From contig OY756960.1 in assembly GCA_963580455.1 (NCBI GenBank), forward strand, positions 930,001 through 994,000: a stretch of 64,000 bases of DNA, given 5' to 3'. This stretch comes from Euonymus europaeus (Eukaryota > Streptophyta > Magnoliopsida > Celastrales > Celastraceae). Within the stretch, counting starts at the first letter, position 1, and each line of letters opens with the position of its first letter. The position numbers and the translations under genes are program-made. Of the stretch, positions 10,552-23,339 are shown piece by piece. The notes below the pieces were generated by a model that worked only from the letters and a program-made list of their open reading frames with translations, ran no database searches and was not told the origin of the DNA.

Positions 10552-13144
10552 GGCTACTTGGTCTCGTTTCACCTAGTTAGCCGCGAAATGTGGTTTCTTT
10601 ACGTAAACGGTTTTATGAATATCCGTTGACTCCGAGTTCTGAATTCGGTGATTTTTGGCTTGATATCACACTATTTTTCGAGCTCTACAATCCTGGAATT
10701 TCGAATTTTGATTTCAGAACCCGTGGCTAGTAGGTCTCGTTTCACCTAGTTAGCCGCGAAATGTGGTTTCTCTACGTAAACGGTTTTATGAATATCCGTT
10801 GACTCCGAGTTCTGAATTCGGTGATTTTTAGCTTGATTTCACACTACTTTTCGAGCTCTACAATCCTGGCATTTCGAATTTTGATTTCAGAACCCGTGGC
10901 TAGTAGGTCTCGTTTCACCTAGTTAGCCGCGAAATGTGGTTTCTTTACGTAAACGGTTTTATGAATATCCGTTGACTCCGAGTTCTGAATTCGGTGATTT
11001 TTAGCTTGATTTCACACTAATTTTCGAGCTCTACGATCCTGAGGTTTCGGATTTTGATTTCAGAACTCGTGGCTAGTTGGTCTCGTTTCACCTAGTTAGC
11101 CGCGAAATGTGGTTTCTTTACGTAAACGGTTTTATGAATATTCGTTGACTCCGAGTTCTGAATTCGGTGATTTTTAGCTTGATTTAACACTACTTTTCGA
11201 GCTCTACGATCCTGGTGTTTCGGATTTTGATTTCAGAACTCGTGGCTAGTTGGTCTCGTTTCACCAAGTTAGCCGCGAAATGTGGTTTCTTTACGTAAAC
11301 GGTTTTATGAATATCCGTTGACTCCGAGTTCTGAATTCGGTGATTTTTAGCTTGATTTCACACTAATTTTCGAGCTCTACGATCCTGGCGTTTCGGATTT
11401 TGATTTCAGAACTCGTGGCTAGTTGGTCTCGTTTCACCTAGTTAGCCCCGAAATGTGGTTTCTTTACGTAAACGGTTTTATGAATATCCGTTGACTCCGA
11501 GTTCTGAATTCGGTGATTTTTAGCTTGATTTCACACTACTTTTCGAGCTCTACAATCCTGGCGTTTCGGATTTTGTTTTCAGAACTCGTGGCTAGTAGGT
11601 CTTGTTTCACCTAGTTAGCCGCGAAATGTGGTTTCTTTATGTAAACGGTTTTATGAATATCCGTTGACTCCGAGTTCTGAATTCGGTGATTTTTAGCTTG
11701 ATTACACATTACTTTTCGAGCTCTACCATCCTGGCGTTTCGGATTTTGATTTCAGAACTCGTGGCTAGTTGGTCTCGTTTCACTTAGTTAGCCGCGAAAT
11801 GTGGTTTCTTTACGTAAACGGTTTTATGAATATCCGTTGACTCCGAGTTCTGAATTCGGTGATTTCGAGCTTGATTTCACACTACTTTTCGAGCTCTACA
11901 ATCCTGGCCTTTCGGATTTTGATTTCAGAACTCGTGGATAGTAAGTCTCGTTTCACCTAGTTAGCCGCGAAATGTGGTTTCTTTACGTAAACGGTTTTAT
12001 AAATATCCGTTGACTCCGAGTTCTGAATTCGGTGATTTTTAGCTTGATTTCACACTACTTTTCGAGCTCTACGATCCTGGCGTTTCGGATTTTTATTTCA
12101 AAACTCGTGGCTAGTTGGTCTCGTTTCACCTAGTTAGCCGCGAAATGTGGTTTCTTTACGTAAACGGTTTTATGAATATCCGTTGACTCCGAGTTCTGAA
12201 TTCGGTGATTTTTAGCGTGATTTCACACTACTTTTCGAGCTCTACAATCCTGGCGTTTCGGATTTTGAATTCAGAACTCATGGCTAGTTGGTCTCGTTTC
12301 ACCTATTTGGCCGTGAAATATGGTTTCTTTACGTAAGCGGTTTTATGAATATCCGTTGACTCCGAGTTCTGAATTCGGTGTTTTTTAGCTTGATTTCACA
12401 CTAATTTTCGAGCTCTACGATCCTGGCGTTTCGGATTTTGATTTCAGAACTCGTGGCTAGTTGGTCTCGTTTCACCTAGTTAGCCGCGAAATGTGGTTTC
12501 TTTACGTAAACGGTTTTATGAATATCCGTTGACTCCGAGTTCTGAATTCGGTGATTTTTAGCGTGATTTCACACTACTTTTCGAGCTCTACAATCCTGGC
12601 GTTTCGGATTTTGAATTCAGAACTCATGGCTAGTTGGTCTCGTTTCACCTATTTGGCCGCGAAATATGGTTTCTTTACGTAAGCGGTTTTATGAATATCC
12701 GTTGACTCCGAGTTCTGAATTCGGTGTTTTTTAGCTTGATTTCACACTAATTTTCGAGCTCTACGATCCTGACGTTTCGGATTTTGATTTCAGAATTCGT
12801 GGCTAGTTGGTCTCGTTTCACCTAGTTAGCCGCGAAATGTGGTTTTTTTACGTAAACGGTTTTATGAATATTCGTTGACTCCGAGTTCTGAATTCGGTGA
12901 TTTTTAGCTTGATTTCACACTACTTTTCGAGCTCTACGACCCTGACGTTTCGGATTTTGATTTCAGAACTCGTGGCTAGTAGTTCTCGTTTCACCTAGTT
13001 AGCCGCGAATTGTGGTTTCTTTACGTAAACGGTTTTATGAATCCGTTGTCTCCGAGTTCTGAATTCGGTGATTTTTAGCTTGATTACAAACTACTTTTCG
13101 AGCTCTACGACCCTGGCATTTCGGATTTTGATTTCAGAACTCAT
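10552..13144 (+). repeat. Higher-order repeat B, copy 2 (15 monomers, 2,593 bp)
   Basis: The order of variants is the same as copy 1 from the GGCTTGATAT landmark at 10,657, with very few substitutions between them. One monomer is missing: the unit with ACTTGTACCTAG that follows CCTGAGGTTT in copies 1 and 3. The next landmark is 2,593 bp on, equal to 15 x 173 minus 2. The 171-bp unit is at 12,974. Confidence 0.88.
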
Positions 13145-15564
13145 GGCTACTTGGTCTCGTTTCACCTAGTTAGCCGCGAAATGTGGTTTCTTTACGTAAA
13201 CGGTTTTATGAATATCCGTTGACTCCGAGTTCTGAATTCGGTGATTTTTGGCTTGATATCACACTATTTTTCGAGCTCTACAATCCTGGAATTTCGAATT
13301 TTGATTTCAGAACCCGTGGCTAGTAGGTCTCGTTTCACCTAGTTAGCCGCGAAATGTGGTTTCTCTACGTAAACGGTTTTATGAATATCCGTTGACTCCG
13401 AGTTCTGAATTCGGTGATTTTTAGCTTGATTTCACACTACTTTTCGAGCTCTACAATCCTGGCATTTCGAATTTTGATTTCAGAACCCGTGGCTAGTAGG
13501 TCTCGTTTCACCTAGTTAGCCGCGAAATGTGGTTTCTTTACGTAAACGGTTTTATGAATATCCGTTGACTCCGAGTTCTGAATTCGGTGATTTTTAGCTT
13601 GATTTCACACTAATTTTCGAGCTCTACGATCCTGAGGTTTCGGATTTTGATTTCAGAACTCGTGGCTAGTTGGTCTCGTTTCACCTAGTTAGCCGCGAAA
13701 TGTGGTTTCTTTACGTAAACGGTTTTATGAATATCCGTTGACTCCGAGTTCTGAATTCGGTGATTTTTAGCTTGATTTCACACTACTTTTCGAGCTCTAC
13801 AATCCTGGCATTTCGGATTTTGATTTCAGAACTTGTACCTAGTTGGTCTCGTTTCACCGAGTTAGCCGCGAAATGTGGTTTCTTTACGTAAACGGTTTTA
13901 TGAATATTCGTTGACTCCGAGTTCTGAATTCGGTGATTTTTAGCTTGATTTAACACTACTTTTCGAGCTCTACGATCCTGGTGTTTCGGATTTTGATTTC
14001 AGAACTCGTGGCTAGTTGGTCTCGTTTCACCAAGTTAGCCGCGAAATGTGGTTTCTTTACGTAAACGGTTTTATGAATATCCGTTGACTCCGAGTTCTGA
14101 ATTCGGTGATTTTTAGCTTGATTTCACACTAATTTTCGAGCTCTACGATCCTGGCGTTTCGGATTTTGATTTCAGAACTCGTGGCTAGTTGGTCTCGTTT
14201 CACCTAGTTAGCCGCGAAATGTGGTTTCTTTACGTAAACGGTTTTATGAATATCCGTTGACTCCGAGTTCTGAATTCGGTGATTTTTAGCTTGATTTCAC
14301 ACTACTTTTCGAGCTCTACAATCCTGGCGTTTCGGATTTTGATTTCAGAACCCGTGGCTAGTAGGTCTTGTTTCACCTAGTTAGCCGCGAAATGTGGTTT
14401 CTTTATCTAAACGGTTTTATGAATATCCGTTGACTCCGAGTTCTGAATTCGGTGATTTTTAGCTTGATTACACATTACTTTTCGAGCTCTACCATCCTGG
14501 TGTTTCGGATTTTGATTTCAGAACTCGTGGCTAGTTGGTCTCGTTTCACTTAGTTAGCCGCGAAATGTGGTTTCTTTACGTAAACGGTTTTATGAATATC
14601 CGTTGACTCCGAGTTCTGAATTCGGTGATTTCTAGCTTGATTTCACACTACTTTTCGAGCTCTACAATCCTGGCCTTTCGGATTTTGATTTCAGAACTCG
14701 TGGATAGTAAGTCTCGTTTCACCTAGTTAGCCGCGAAATGTGGTTTCTTTACGTAAACGGTTTTATAAATATCCGTTGACTCCGAGTTCTGAATTCGGTG
14801 ATTTTTAGCTTGATTTCACACTACTTTTCGAGCTCTACGATCCTGGCGTTTCGGATTTTTATTTCAAAACTCGTGGCTAGTTGGTCTCGTTTCACCTAGT
14901 TAGCCGCGAAATGTGGTTTCTTTACGTAAACGGTTTTATGAATATCCGTTGACTCCGAGTTCTGAATTCGGTGATTTTTAGCGTGATTTCACACTACTTT
15001 TCGAGCTCTACAATCCTGGCGTTTCGGATTTTGAATTCAGAACTCATGGCTAGTTGGTCTCGTTTCACCTATTTGGCCGCGAAATATGGTTTCTTTACGT
15101 AAGCGGTTTTATGAATATCCGTTGACTCCGAGTTCTGAATTCGGTGTTTTTTAGCTTGATTTCACACTAATTTTCGAGCTCTACGATCCTGACGTTTCGG
15201 ATTTTGATTTCAGAATTCGTGGCTAGTTGGTCTCGTTTCACCTAGTTAGCCGCGAAATGTGGTTTTTTTACGTAAACGGTTTTATGAATATTCGTTGACT
15301 CCGAGTTCTGAATTCGTTGATTTTTAGCTTGATTTCACACTACTTTTCGAGCTCTACGACCCTGACGTTTCGGATTTTGATTTCAGAACTCGTGGCTAGT
15401 AGTTCTCGTTTCACCTAGTTAGCCGCGAATTGTGGTTTCTTTACGTAAACGGTTTTATGAATCCGTTGTCTCCGAGTTCTGAATTCGGTGATTTTTAGCT
15501 TGATTACAAACTACTTTTCGAGCTCTACGACCCTGGCATTTCGGATTTTGATTTCAGAACTCAT
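13145..15564 (+). repeat. Higher-order repeat B, copy 3 (14 monomers, 2,420 bp)
   Basis: The landmark is at 13,250 and the unit with ACTTGTACCTAG is present near 13,832. The 2-monomer pair with GAATTCAGAACTCATGG occurs once instead of twice (around 15,034). The spacing to the next landmark is 14 x 173 minus 2. Private variants here include TTTATCTAAAC near 14,404, CCTGGTGTTT near 14,506 and GAATTCGTTG near 15,310. The 171-bp unit is at 15,394. Confidence 0.87.
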
Positions 15565-16773
15565 GGCTACTTGGTCTCGTTTCACCTAGTTAGCCGCGAA
15601 ATGTGGTTTCTTTACGTAAACGGTTTTATGAATATCCGTTGACTCCGAGTTCTGAATTCGGTGATTTTTGGCTTGATATCACACTATTTTTCGAGCTCTA
15701 CAATCCTGGAATTTCGAATTTTGATTTCAGAACCCGTGGCTAGTAGGTCTCGTTTCACCTAGTTAGCCGCGAAATGTGGTTTCTCTACGTAAACGGTTTT
15801 ATGAATATCCGTTGACTCCGAGTTCTGAATTCGGTGATTTTTAGCTTGATTTCACACTACTTTTCGAGCTCTACAATCCTGGCATTTCGAATTTTGATTT
15901 CAGAACCCGTGGCTAGTAGGTCTCGTTTCACCTAGTTAGCCGCGAAATGTGGTTTCTTTACGTAAACGGTTTTATGAATATCCGTTGACTCCGAGTTCTG
16001 AATTCGGTGATTTTTAGCTTGATTTCACACTAATTTTCGAGCTCTACGATCCTGAGGTTTCGGATTTTGATTTCAGAACTCGTGGCTAGTTGGTCTCGTT
16101 TCACCTAGTTAGCCGCGAAATGTGGTTTCTTTACGTAAACGGTTTTATGAATATCCGTTGACTCCGAGTTCTGAATTCGGTGATTTTTAGCTTGATTTCA
16201 CACTACTTTTCGAGCTCTACAATCCTGGCATTTCGAATTTTGATTTCAGAACCCGTGGCTAGTAGGTCTCGTTTCACCTAGTTAGCCGCGAAATGTGGTT
16301 TCTTTACGTAAACGGTTTTATGAATATCCGTTGACTCCGAGTTCTGAATTCGGTGATTTTTAGCTTGATTTCACACTAATTTTCGAGCTCTACGATCCTG
16401 ACGTTTCGGATTTTGATTTCAGAATTCGTGGCTAGTTGGTCTCGTTTCACCTAGTTAGCCGCGAAATGTGGTTTTTTTACGTAAACGGTTTTATGAATAT
16501 TCGTTGACTCCGAGTTCTGAATTCGGTGATTTTTAGCTTGATTTCACACTACTTTTCGAGCTCTACGACCCTGACGTTTCGGATTTTGATTTCAGAACTC
16601 GTGGCTAGTAGTTCTCGTTTCACCTAGTTAGCCGCGAATTGTGGTTTCTTTACGTAAACGGTTTTATGAATCCGTTGTCTCCGAGTTCTGAATTCGGTGA
16701 TTTTTAGCTTGATTACAAACTACTTTTCGAGCTCTACGACCCTGGCATTTCGGATTTTGATTTCAGAACTCAT
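15565..16773 (+). repeat. Higher-order repeat B, copy 4 (7 monomers, 1,209 bp)
   Basis: The landmark at 15,670 opens a shortened copy. It has the GGCTTGATAT unit, the TTTCTCTACG unit, two plain units and a second CTGGCATTTCGAATTTTG unit. After these come the GAATATTCG/GACCCTGACG unit and the 171-bp unit at 16,603. The middle of the long form, about seven monomers, is absent. The spacing is 7 x 173 minus 2. Confidence 0.86.
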
Positions 16774-17811
16774 GGCTACTTGGTCTCGTTTCACCTAGTT
16801 AGCCGCGAAATGTGGTTTCTTTACGTAAACGGTTTTATGAATATCCGTTGACTCCGAGTTCTGAATTCGGTGATTTTTGGCTTGATATCACACTATTTTT
16901 CGAGCTCTACAATCCTGGAATTTCGAATTTTGATTTCAGAACCCGTGGCTAGTAGGTCTCGTTTCACCTAGTTAGCCGCGAAATGTGGTTTCTCTACGTA
17001 AACGGTTTTATGAATATCCGTTGACTCCGAGTTCTGAATTCGGTGATTTTTAGCTTGATTTCACACTACTTTTCGAGCTCTACAATCCTGGCATTTCGAA
17101 TTTTGATTTCAGAACCCGTGGCTAGTAGGTCTCGTTTCACCTAGTTAGCCGCGAAATGTGGTTTCTTTACGTAAACGGTTTTATGAATATCCGTTGACTC
17201 CGAGTTCTGAATTCGGTGATTTTTAGCTTGATTTCACACTAATTTTCGAGCTCTACGATCCTGAGGTTTCGGATTTTGATTTCAGAACTCGTGGCTAGTT
17301 GGTCTCGTTTCACCTAGTTAGCCGCGAAATGTGGTTTCTTTACGTAAACGGTTTTATGAATATCCGTTGACTCCGAGTTCTGAATTCGGTGATTTTTAGC
17401 TTGATTTCACACTACTTTTCGAGCTCTACAATCCTGGCATTTCGAATTTTGATTTCAGAACCCGTGGCTAGTAGGTCTCGTTTCACCTAGTTAGCCGCGA
17501 AATGTGGTTTCTTTACGTAAACGGTTTTATGAATATCCGTTGACTCCGAGTTCTGAATTCGGTGATTTTTAGCTTGATTTCACACTAATTTTCGAGCTCT
17601 ACGATCCTGAGGTTTCGGATTTTGATTTCAGAACTCGTGGCTAGTTGGTCTCGTTTCACCTAGTTAGCCGCGAAATGTGGTTTCTTTACGTAAACGGTTT
17701 TATGAATATCCGTTGTCTCCGAGTTCTGAATTCGGTGATTTTTAGCTTGATTACAAACTACTTTTCGAGCTCTACGACCCTGGCATTTCGGATTTTGATT
17801 TCAGAACTCAT
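16774..17811 (+). repeat. Higher-order repeat B, copy 5 (6 monomers, 1,038 bp)
   Basis: The last landmark is at 16,879, followed by TTTCTCTACG and two rounds of the CTGGCATTTCGAATTTTG and CCTGAGGTTT units. In the place where other copies have the 171-bp unit there is a full-length recombinant monomer at 17,639. No further GGCTTGATATCACACTATTT landmark was found downstream. Confidence 0.82.
17639..17811 (+). repeat. Recombinant monomer: standard left part, 171-type right part
   Basis: The left part is standard, with AGTTGG, GCGAAATGTGG and an undeleted GAATATCCG. From GTTGTCTCC onward it has the full variant set of the 171-bp type: GATTACAAAC, GACCCTGGCATTT and then ACTCATGGCTACTTGG entering the next unit. 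The switch lies between about base 66 and base 78 of the monomer. Crossing over or conversion inside a monomer explains it simply. It could instead be a precursor that lacks the deletion, though the switch to standard bases across the whole left part favours recombination. Confidence 0.75.
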
Positions 17812-18848
17812 GGCTACTTGGTCTCGTTTCACCTAGTTAGCCGCGAAATGTGGTTTCTTTACGTAAACGGTTTTATGAATATCCGTTGACTCCGAGTTCT
17901 GAATTCGGTGTTTTTTAGCTTGATTTCACACTAATTTTCGAGCTCTACGATCCTGACGTTTCGGATTTTGATTTCAGAATTCGTGGCTAGTTGGTCTCGT
18001 TTCACCTAGTTAGCCGCGAAATGTGGTTTTTTTACGTAAACGGTTTTATGAATATCCGTTGACTCCGAGTTCTGAATTCGCTGTTTTTTAGCTTGATTTC
18101 ACACTAATTTTCGAGCTCTACGATCCTGACGTTTCGGATTTTGATTTCAGAATTCGTGGCTAGTTGGTCTCGTTTCACCTAGTTAGCCGCGAAATGTGGT
18201 TTTTTTAAAGTAAACGGTTTTATGAATATCCGTTGACTCCGAGTTCTGAATTCGGTGATTTTTCGCTTGATTTCACACTACTTTTCGAGCTCTACAATCC
18301 TGGCGTTTCGGATTTTGATTTCAGAACTCGTGGCTAGTAGTTCTCGTTTCACCTAGTTAGCCGCGAATTGTGGTTTCTTTACGTAAACGGTTTTATGAAT
18401 CCGTTGTCTCCGAGTTCTGAATTCGGTGATTTTTAGCTTGATTACAAACTACTTTTCGAGCTCTACGACCCTGTCATTTCGGATTTTGATTTCAGAACTC
18501 ATGGCTACTTGGTCTCGTTTCACCTAGTTAGCCGCGAAATGTGGTTTCTTTTCGTAAACGGTTTTATGAATATCCGTTGACTCCGAGTTCTGAATTCGGT
18601 GTTTTTTAGCTTGATTTCACACTAATTTTCGAGCTCTACGATCCTGACGTTTCGGATTTTGATTTCAGAATTCGTGGCTAGTTGGTCTCGTTTCACCTAG
18701 TTAGCCGCGAAATGTGGTTTTTTTACGTAAACGGTTTTATGAATATCCGTTGACTCCGAGTTCTGAATTCGGTGATTTTTAGCTTGATTTCACACTAATT
18801 TTCGAGCTCTACGATCCTGGCGTTTCGGATTTTGATTTCAGAACTCGT
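17812..18848 (+). repeat. Mixed monomers between repeat B and the 6.2-kb duplication
   Basis: Six units are rich in the GGTGTTTTTTAG and GGTTTTTTTACG variants with CCTGACG and GAATTCGTGG. They include the first 174-bp monomer (18,158, TTTTTTTAAAGTAAAC) and a 171-bp unit at 18,332. Close relatives of these units recur around 19,712-20,231 and 25,929-26,448. No other sequence is present. Confidence 0.75.
18158..18331 (+). repeat. 174-bp monomer with TTTTTTTAAAG insertion variant
   Basis: GGTTTCTTTACGTAAACGG is replaced by a run of seven T followed by AAAGTAAACGG, one base longer than usual. The same allele occurs at 20,058-20,231 and 26,275-26,448. The last two also share GAAATCGCTG, so they descend from one another by the 6,217-bp duplication. 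Confidence 0.85.
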
Positions 18849-21800
18849 GGCTAGTTGGTCTCGTTTCACCTAGTTAGCCGCGAAATGTGGTTTCTTTACG
18901 TAAACGGTTTTATGAATATCCGTTGACTCCGAGTTCTGAATTCGGTGATTTTTAGCTTGATTTCACACTACTTTTCGAGCTCTACAATCCTGGCGTTTCG
19001 GATTTTGATTTCAGAACTCGTGGCTAGTAGGTCTCGTTTCACCTAGTTAGCCGCGAAATGTGGTTTCTCTACGTAAACGGTTTTATGAATATCCGTTGAC
19101 TCCGAGTTCTGAATTCGGTGATTTTTAGCTTGATTTCACACTACTTTTCGAGCTCTACAATCCTGGCATTTCGAATTTTGATTTCAGAACCCGTGGCTAG
19201 TAGGTCTCGTTTCACCTAGTTAGCCGCGAAATGTGGTTTCTTTACGTAAACGGTTTTATGAATATCCGTTGACTCCGAGTTCTGAATTCGGTGATTTTTA
19301 GCTTGATTTCACACTAATTTTCGAGCTCTACGATCCTGAGGTTTCGGATTTTGATTTCAGAACTCGTGGCTAGTTGGTCTCGTTTCACCTAGTTAGCCGC
19401 GAAATGTGGTTTTTTTACGTAAACGGTTTTATGAATATTCGTTGACTCCGAGTTCTGAATTCGGTGATTTTTAGCTTGATTTCACACTACTTTTTGAGCT
19501 CTACGACCCTGACGTTTCGGATTTTGATTTCAGAACTCGTGGCTAGTAGTTCTCGTTTCACCTAGTTAGCCGCGAATTGTGGTTTCTTTACGTAAACGGT
19601 TTTATGAATCCGTTGTCTCCGAGTTCTGAATTCGGTGATTTTTAGCTTGATTACAAACTACTTTTCGAGCTCTACGACCCTGGCATTTCGGATTTTGATT
19701 TCAGAACTCATGGCTACTTGGTCTCGTTTCACCTAGTTAGCCGCGAAATGTGGTTTCTTTACGTAAACGGTTTTATGAATATCCGTTGACTCCGAGTTCT
19801 GAATTCGGTGTTTTTTAGCTTGATTTCACACTAATTTTCGAGCTCTACGATCCTGACGTTTCGGATTTTGATTTCAGAATTCGTGGCTAGTTGGTCTCGT
19901 TTCACCTAGTTAGCCGCGAAATGTGGTTTTTTTACGTAAACGGTTTTATGAATATCCGTTGACTCCGAGTTCTGAATTCGGTGTTTTTTAGCTTGATTTC
20001 ACACTAATTTTCGAGCTCTACGATCCTGACGTTTCGGATTTTGATTTCAGAATTCGTGGCTAGTTGGTCTCGTTTCACCTAGTTAGCCGCGAAATGTGGT
20101 TTTTTTAAAGTAAACGGTTTTATGAATATCCGTTGACTCCGAGTTCTGAAATCGCTGATTTTTCGCTTGATTTCACACTACTTTTCGAGCTCTACAATCC
20201 TGGCGTTTCGGATTTTGATTTCAGAACTCGTGGCTAGTAGTTCTCGTTTCACCTAGTTAGCCGCGAATTGTGGTTTCTTTACGTAAACGGTTTTATGAAT
20301 CCGTTGTCTCCGAGTTCTGAATTCGGTGATTTTTAGCTTGATTACAAACTACTTTTCGAGCTCTACGACCCTGGCATTTCGGATTTTGATTTCAGAACTC
20401 ATGGCTACTTGGTCTCGTTTCACTTATTTAGCCGCGAAATGTGGTTTCTTTAAGTAAACGGTTTTATGAATATCCGTTGACTCCGAGTTCTGAATTCGGT
20501 GATTTTTAGCTTGATTTCACACTAATTTTTGAGCTCTACAATCCTGGAGTTTCGGATTTTGATTTCAGAACTCGTGGATAGTTGGTCTCGTTTCACCTAT
20601 TTAGCCGCGAAATGTGGTTTCTTTACGTAAACGGTTTTATGAATATCCGCTGACTCCGAGTTCTGAATTCGGTGATTTTTAGCTTGATTTCACACTACTT
20701 TTCGAGCTCTACAATCCTGGCGTTTCGGATTTTGATTTCAGAACTCGTGGCTAGTAGGTCTCGTTTCACCTAGTTAGCCGCGAAATGTGGTTTCTTTACG
20801 TAAACGGTTTTATGAATATCCGTTGACTCCGAGTTCTGAATTCGGTGATTTTTAGCTTGATTTCACACTACTTTTCGAGCTCTACAATCCTGGCGTTTCG
20901 GATTTTGATTTCAGAACTCGTGGCTAGTAGGTCTCGTTTCACCTAGTTAGCCGCGAAATGTGGTTTCTTTACGTAAACGGTTTTATGAATATCCGTTGAC
21001 TCCGAGTTCTGAATTCGGTGATTTTTAGCTTGATTTCACACTAATTTTCGAGCTCTACGATCCTGAGGTTTCGGATTTTGATTTCAGAACTCGTGGCTAG
21101 TTGGTCTCGTTTCACCTAGTTAGCCGCGAAATGTGGTTTCTTTACGTAAACGGTTTTATGAATATCCGTTGACTCCGAGTTCTGAATTCGGTGATTTTTA
21201 GCTTGATTTCACACTAATTTTTGAGCTCTACGATCCTGGTGTTTCGGATTTTGATTTCAGAACTCGTGGCTAGTTGGTCTCGTTTCACCTAGTTAGCCGC
21301 GAAATGTGGTTTCTTTACGTTAACGGTTTTATGAATATCCGTTGACTCCGAGTTCTGAATTCGGTGATTTTTCGCTTGATTTCACACTACTTTTCGAGCT
21401 CTACTATCCTGGCGTTTCGGATTTTGATTTCAGAACTCGTGGCTAGTAGGTCTCGTTTCACCTAGTTAGCCGCGAATTGTGGTTTCTTTACGTAAACGGT
21501 TTTATGAATCCGTTGTCTCCGAGTTCTGAATTCGGTGATTTTTAGCTTGATTACAGACTACTTTTCGAGCTCTACGACCCTGGCGTTTCGGATTTTGATT
21601 TCAGAACTCATGGCTACTTGGTCTCGTTTCACTTATTTAGCCGCGAAATGTGGTTTCTTTAAGTAAACGGTTTTATGAATATCCGTTGACTCCGAGTTCT
21701 GAATTCGGTGATTTTTAGCTTGAATTCACACTAATTTTTTAGCTCAACAATCCTGGAGTTTCGGATTTTGATTTCAAAACTCGTGGCTAGTTGGTCTCGT

Positions 21801-23339
21801 TTCACCTATTTAGCCGCGAAATGTGGTTTCTTTACGTAAACGGTTTTATGAATATCCGCTGACTCCGAGTTCTGAATTCGGTGATTTTTAGCTTGATTTC
21901 ACACTACTTTTCGAGCTCTACAATCCTGGCGTTTCGGATTTTGATTTCAGAACTCGTGGCTAGTAGGTCTCGTTTCACCTAGTTAGCCGCGAAATGTGGT
22001 TTCTTTACGTAAACGGTTTTATGAATATCCGTTGACTCCGAGTTCTGAATTCGATGATTTTTAGCTTGATTTCACACTAATTTTCGAGCTCTACGATCCT
22101 GACGTTTCGGATTTTGATTTCAGAACTCGTGGCTAGTTGGTCTCGTTTCACCTAGTTAGCCGCGAAATGTGGTTTCTTTACGTAAACGGTTTTACGAATA
22201 TCCGTTGACTCCGAGTTCTTAATTCGGTGATTTTTAGCTTGATTTCACACTACTTTTCGAGCTCTACAATCCTGGCTTTTCGAATTTTGATTTCAGAACT
22301 CGTGGATAGTAGGTCTCGTTTCACCTAGTTAGCCGCGAAATGTGGTTTCTTTACATAAACGGTTTTATGAATATCCGTTGACTCCGAGTTCTGAATTCGG
22401 TGATTTTTAGCTTGATTTCACACTAATTTTTGAGCTCTACGATCCTGAGGTTTCGGATTTTGATTTCAGAACTCGTGGCTAGTTGGTCTCGTTTCACCTA
22501 GTTAGCCGCGAAATGTGGTTTCTTTACGTAAACGGTTTTATGAATATCCGTTGACTCCGAGTTCTTAATTCGGTGATTTTTAGCTTGATTTCACACTAAT
22601 TTTCGAGCTCTACGATCCTGGCGTTTCGGATTTTGATTTGAGAACTCGTGGCTAGTTGGTCTCGTTTCACCTAGTTAGCCGCGAAATGTGGTTTCTTTAC
22701 GTTAACGGTTTTATGAATATCCGTTGACTCCGAGTTATGAATTCGGTGATTTTTCGCTTGATTTCACACTACTTTTCGAGCTCTACAATCCTGGCATTTC
22801 GGATTTTTATTTCAGAACTCGTGGCTAGTAGTTCTCGTTTCACCTAGTTAGCCGCGAATTGTGGTTTCTTTACGTAAACGGTTTTATGAATCCGTTGTCT
22901 CCGAGTTCTGAATTCGGTGATTTTTAGCTTGATTACACACTACTTTTCGAGCTCTACGACCCTGGCATTTCGGATTTTGATTTCAGAACTCATGGCTACT
23001 TGGTCTCGTTTCACTTATTTAGCCGCGAAATGTGGTTTCTTTAAGTAAACGGTTTTATGAATATCCGTTGACTCCGAGTTCTGAATTCGGTGATTTTTAG
23101 CTTGATTTCACACTAATTTTTGAGCTCTACAATCCTGGAGTTTCGGATTTTGATTTCAGAACTCGTGGATAGTTGGTCTCGTTTCACCTATTTAGCCGCG
23201 AAATGTGGTTTCTTTACGTAAACGGTTTTATGAATATCCGCTGACTCCGAGTTCTGAATTCGGTGATTTTTAGCTTGATTTCACACTACTTTTCGAGCTC
23301 TACAATCCTGGCGTTTCGGATTTTGATTTCAGAACTCGT
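18849..23339 (+). repeat. Large duplicated segment, left copy (26 monomers, 4,491 bp)
   Basis: This segment matches 25,066-29,556 at a constant offset of 6,217 bp. Checked anchors are TTTCTCTACG (19,064 and 25,281), the seven-T run (20,100 and 26,317), TTTTTTAGCTCAAC (AGCTC at 21,741 and 27,958), TCGATGATTT (22,051 and 28,268), GATTTGAGAAC (22,640 and 28,857) and 171-bp units. The offset equals 36 x 173, minus six 2-bp deletions, plus one 1-bp insertion. Confidence 0.88.
21958..23339 (+). repeat. 1,382-bp tandem repeat, first copy (8 monomers)
   Basis: The block opens with a unit carrying TTCGATGATTT and is followed by an equivalent block at 23,340-24,721, 1,382 bp later. It carries private differences from that block: TTTACATAAAC near 22,350, TTTTTGAGCTC before CCTGAGGTTT near 22,430, a TTTTTATTT ending near 22,806 and CTGGAGTTT near 23,137. 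It contains the 171-bp unit at 22,823. Confidence 0.85.

Noticed and set aside
17645..17836. Open frame of 63 codons
   Set aside because: It is open because the recombinant monomer has GTTGTCTCC in place of GTTGACTCC. It is not conserved in other monomers.
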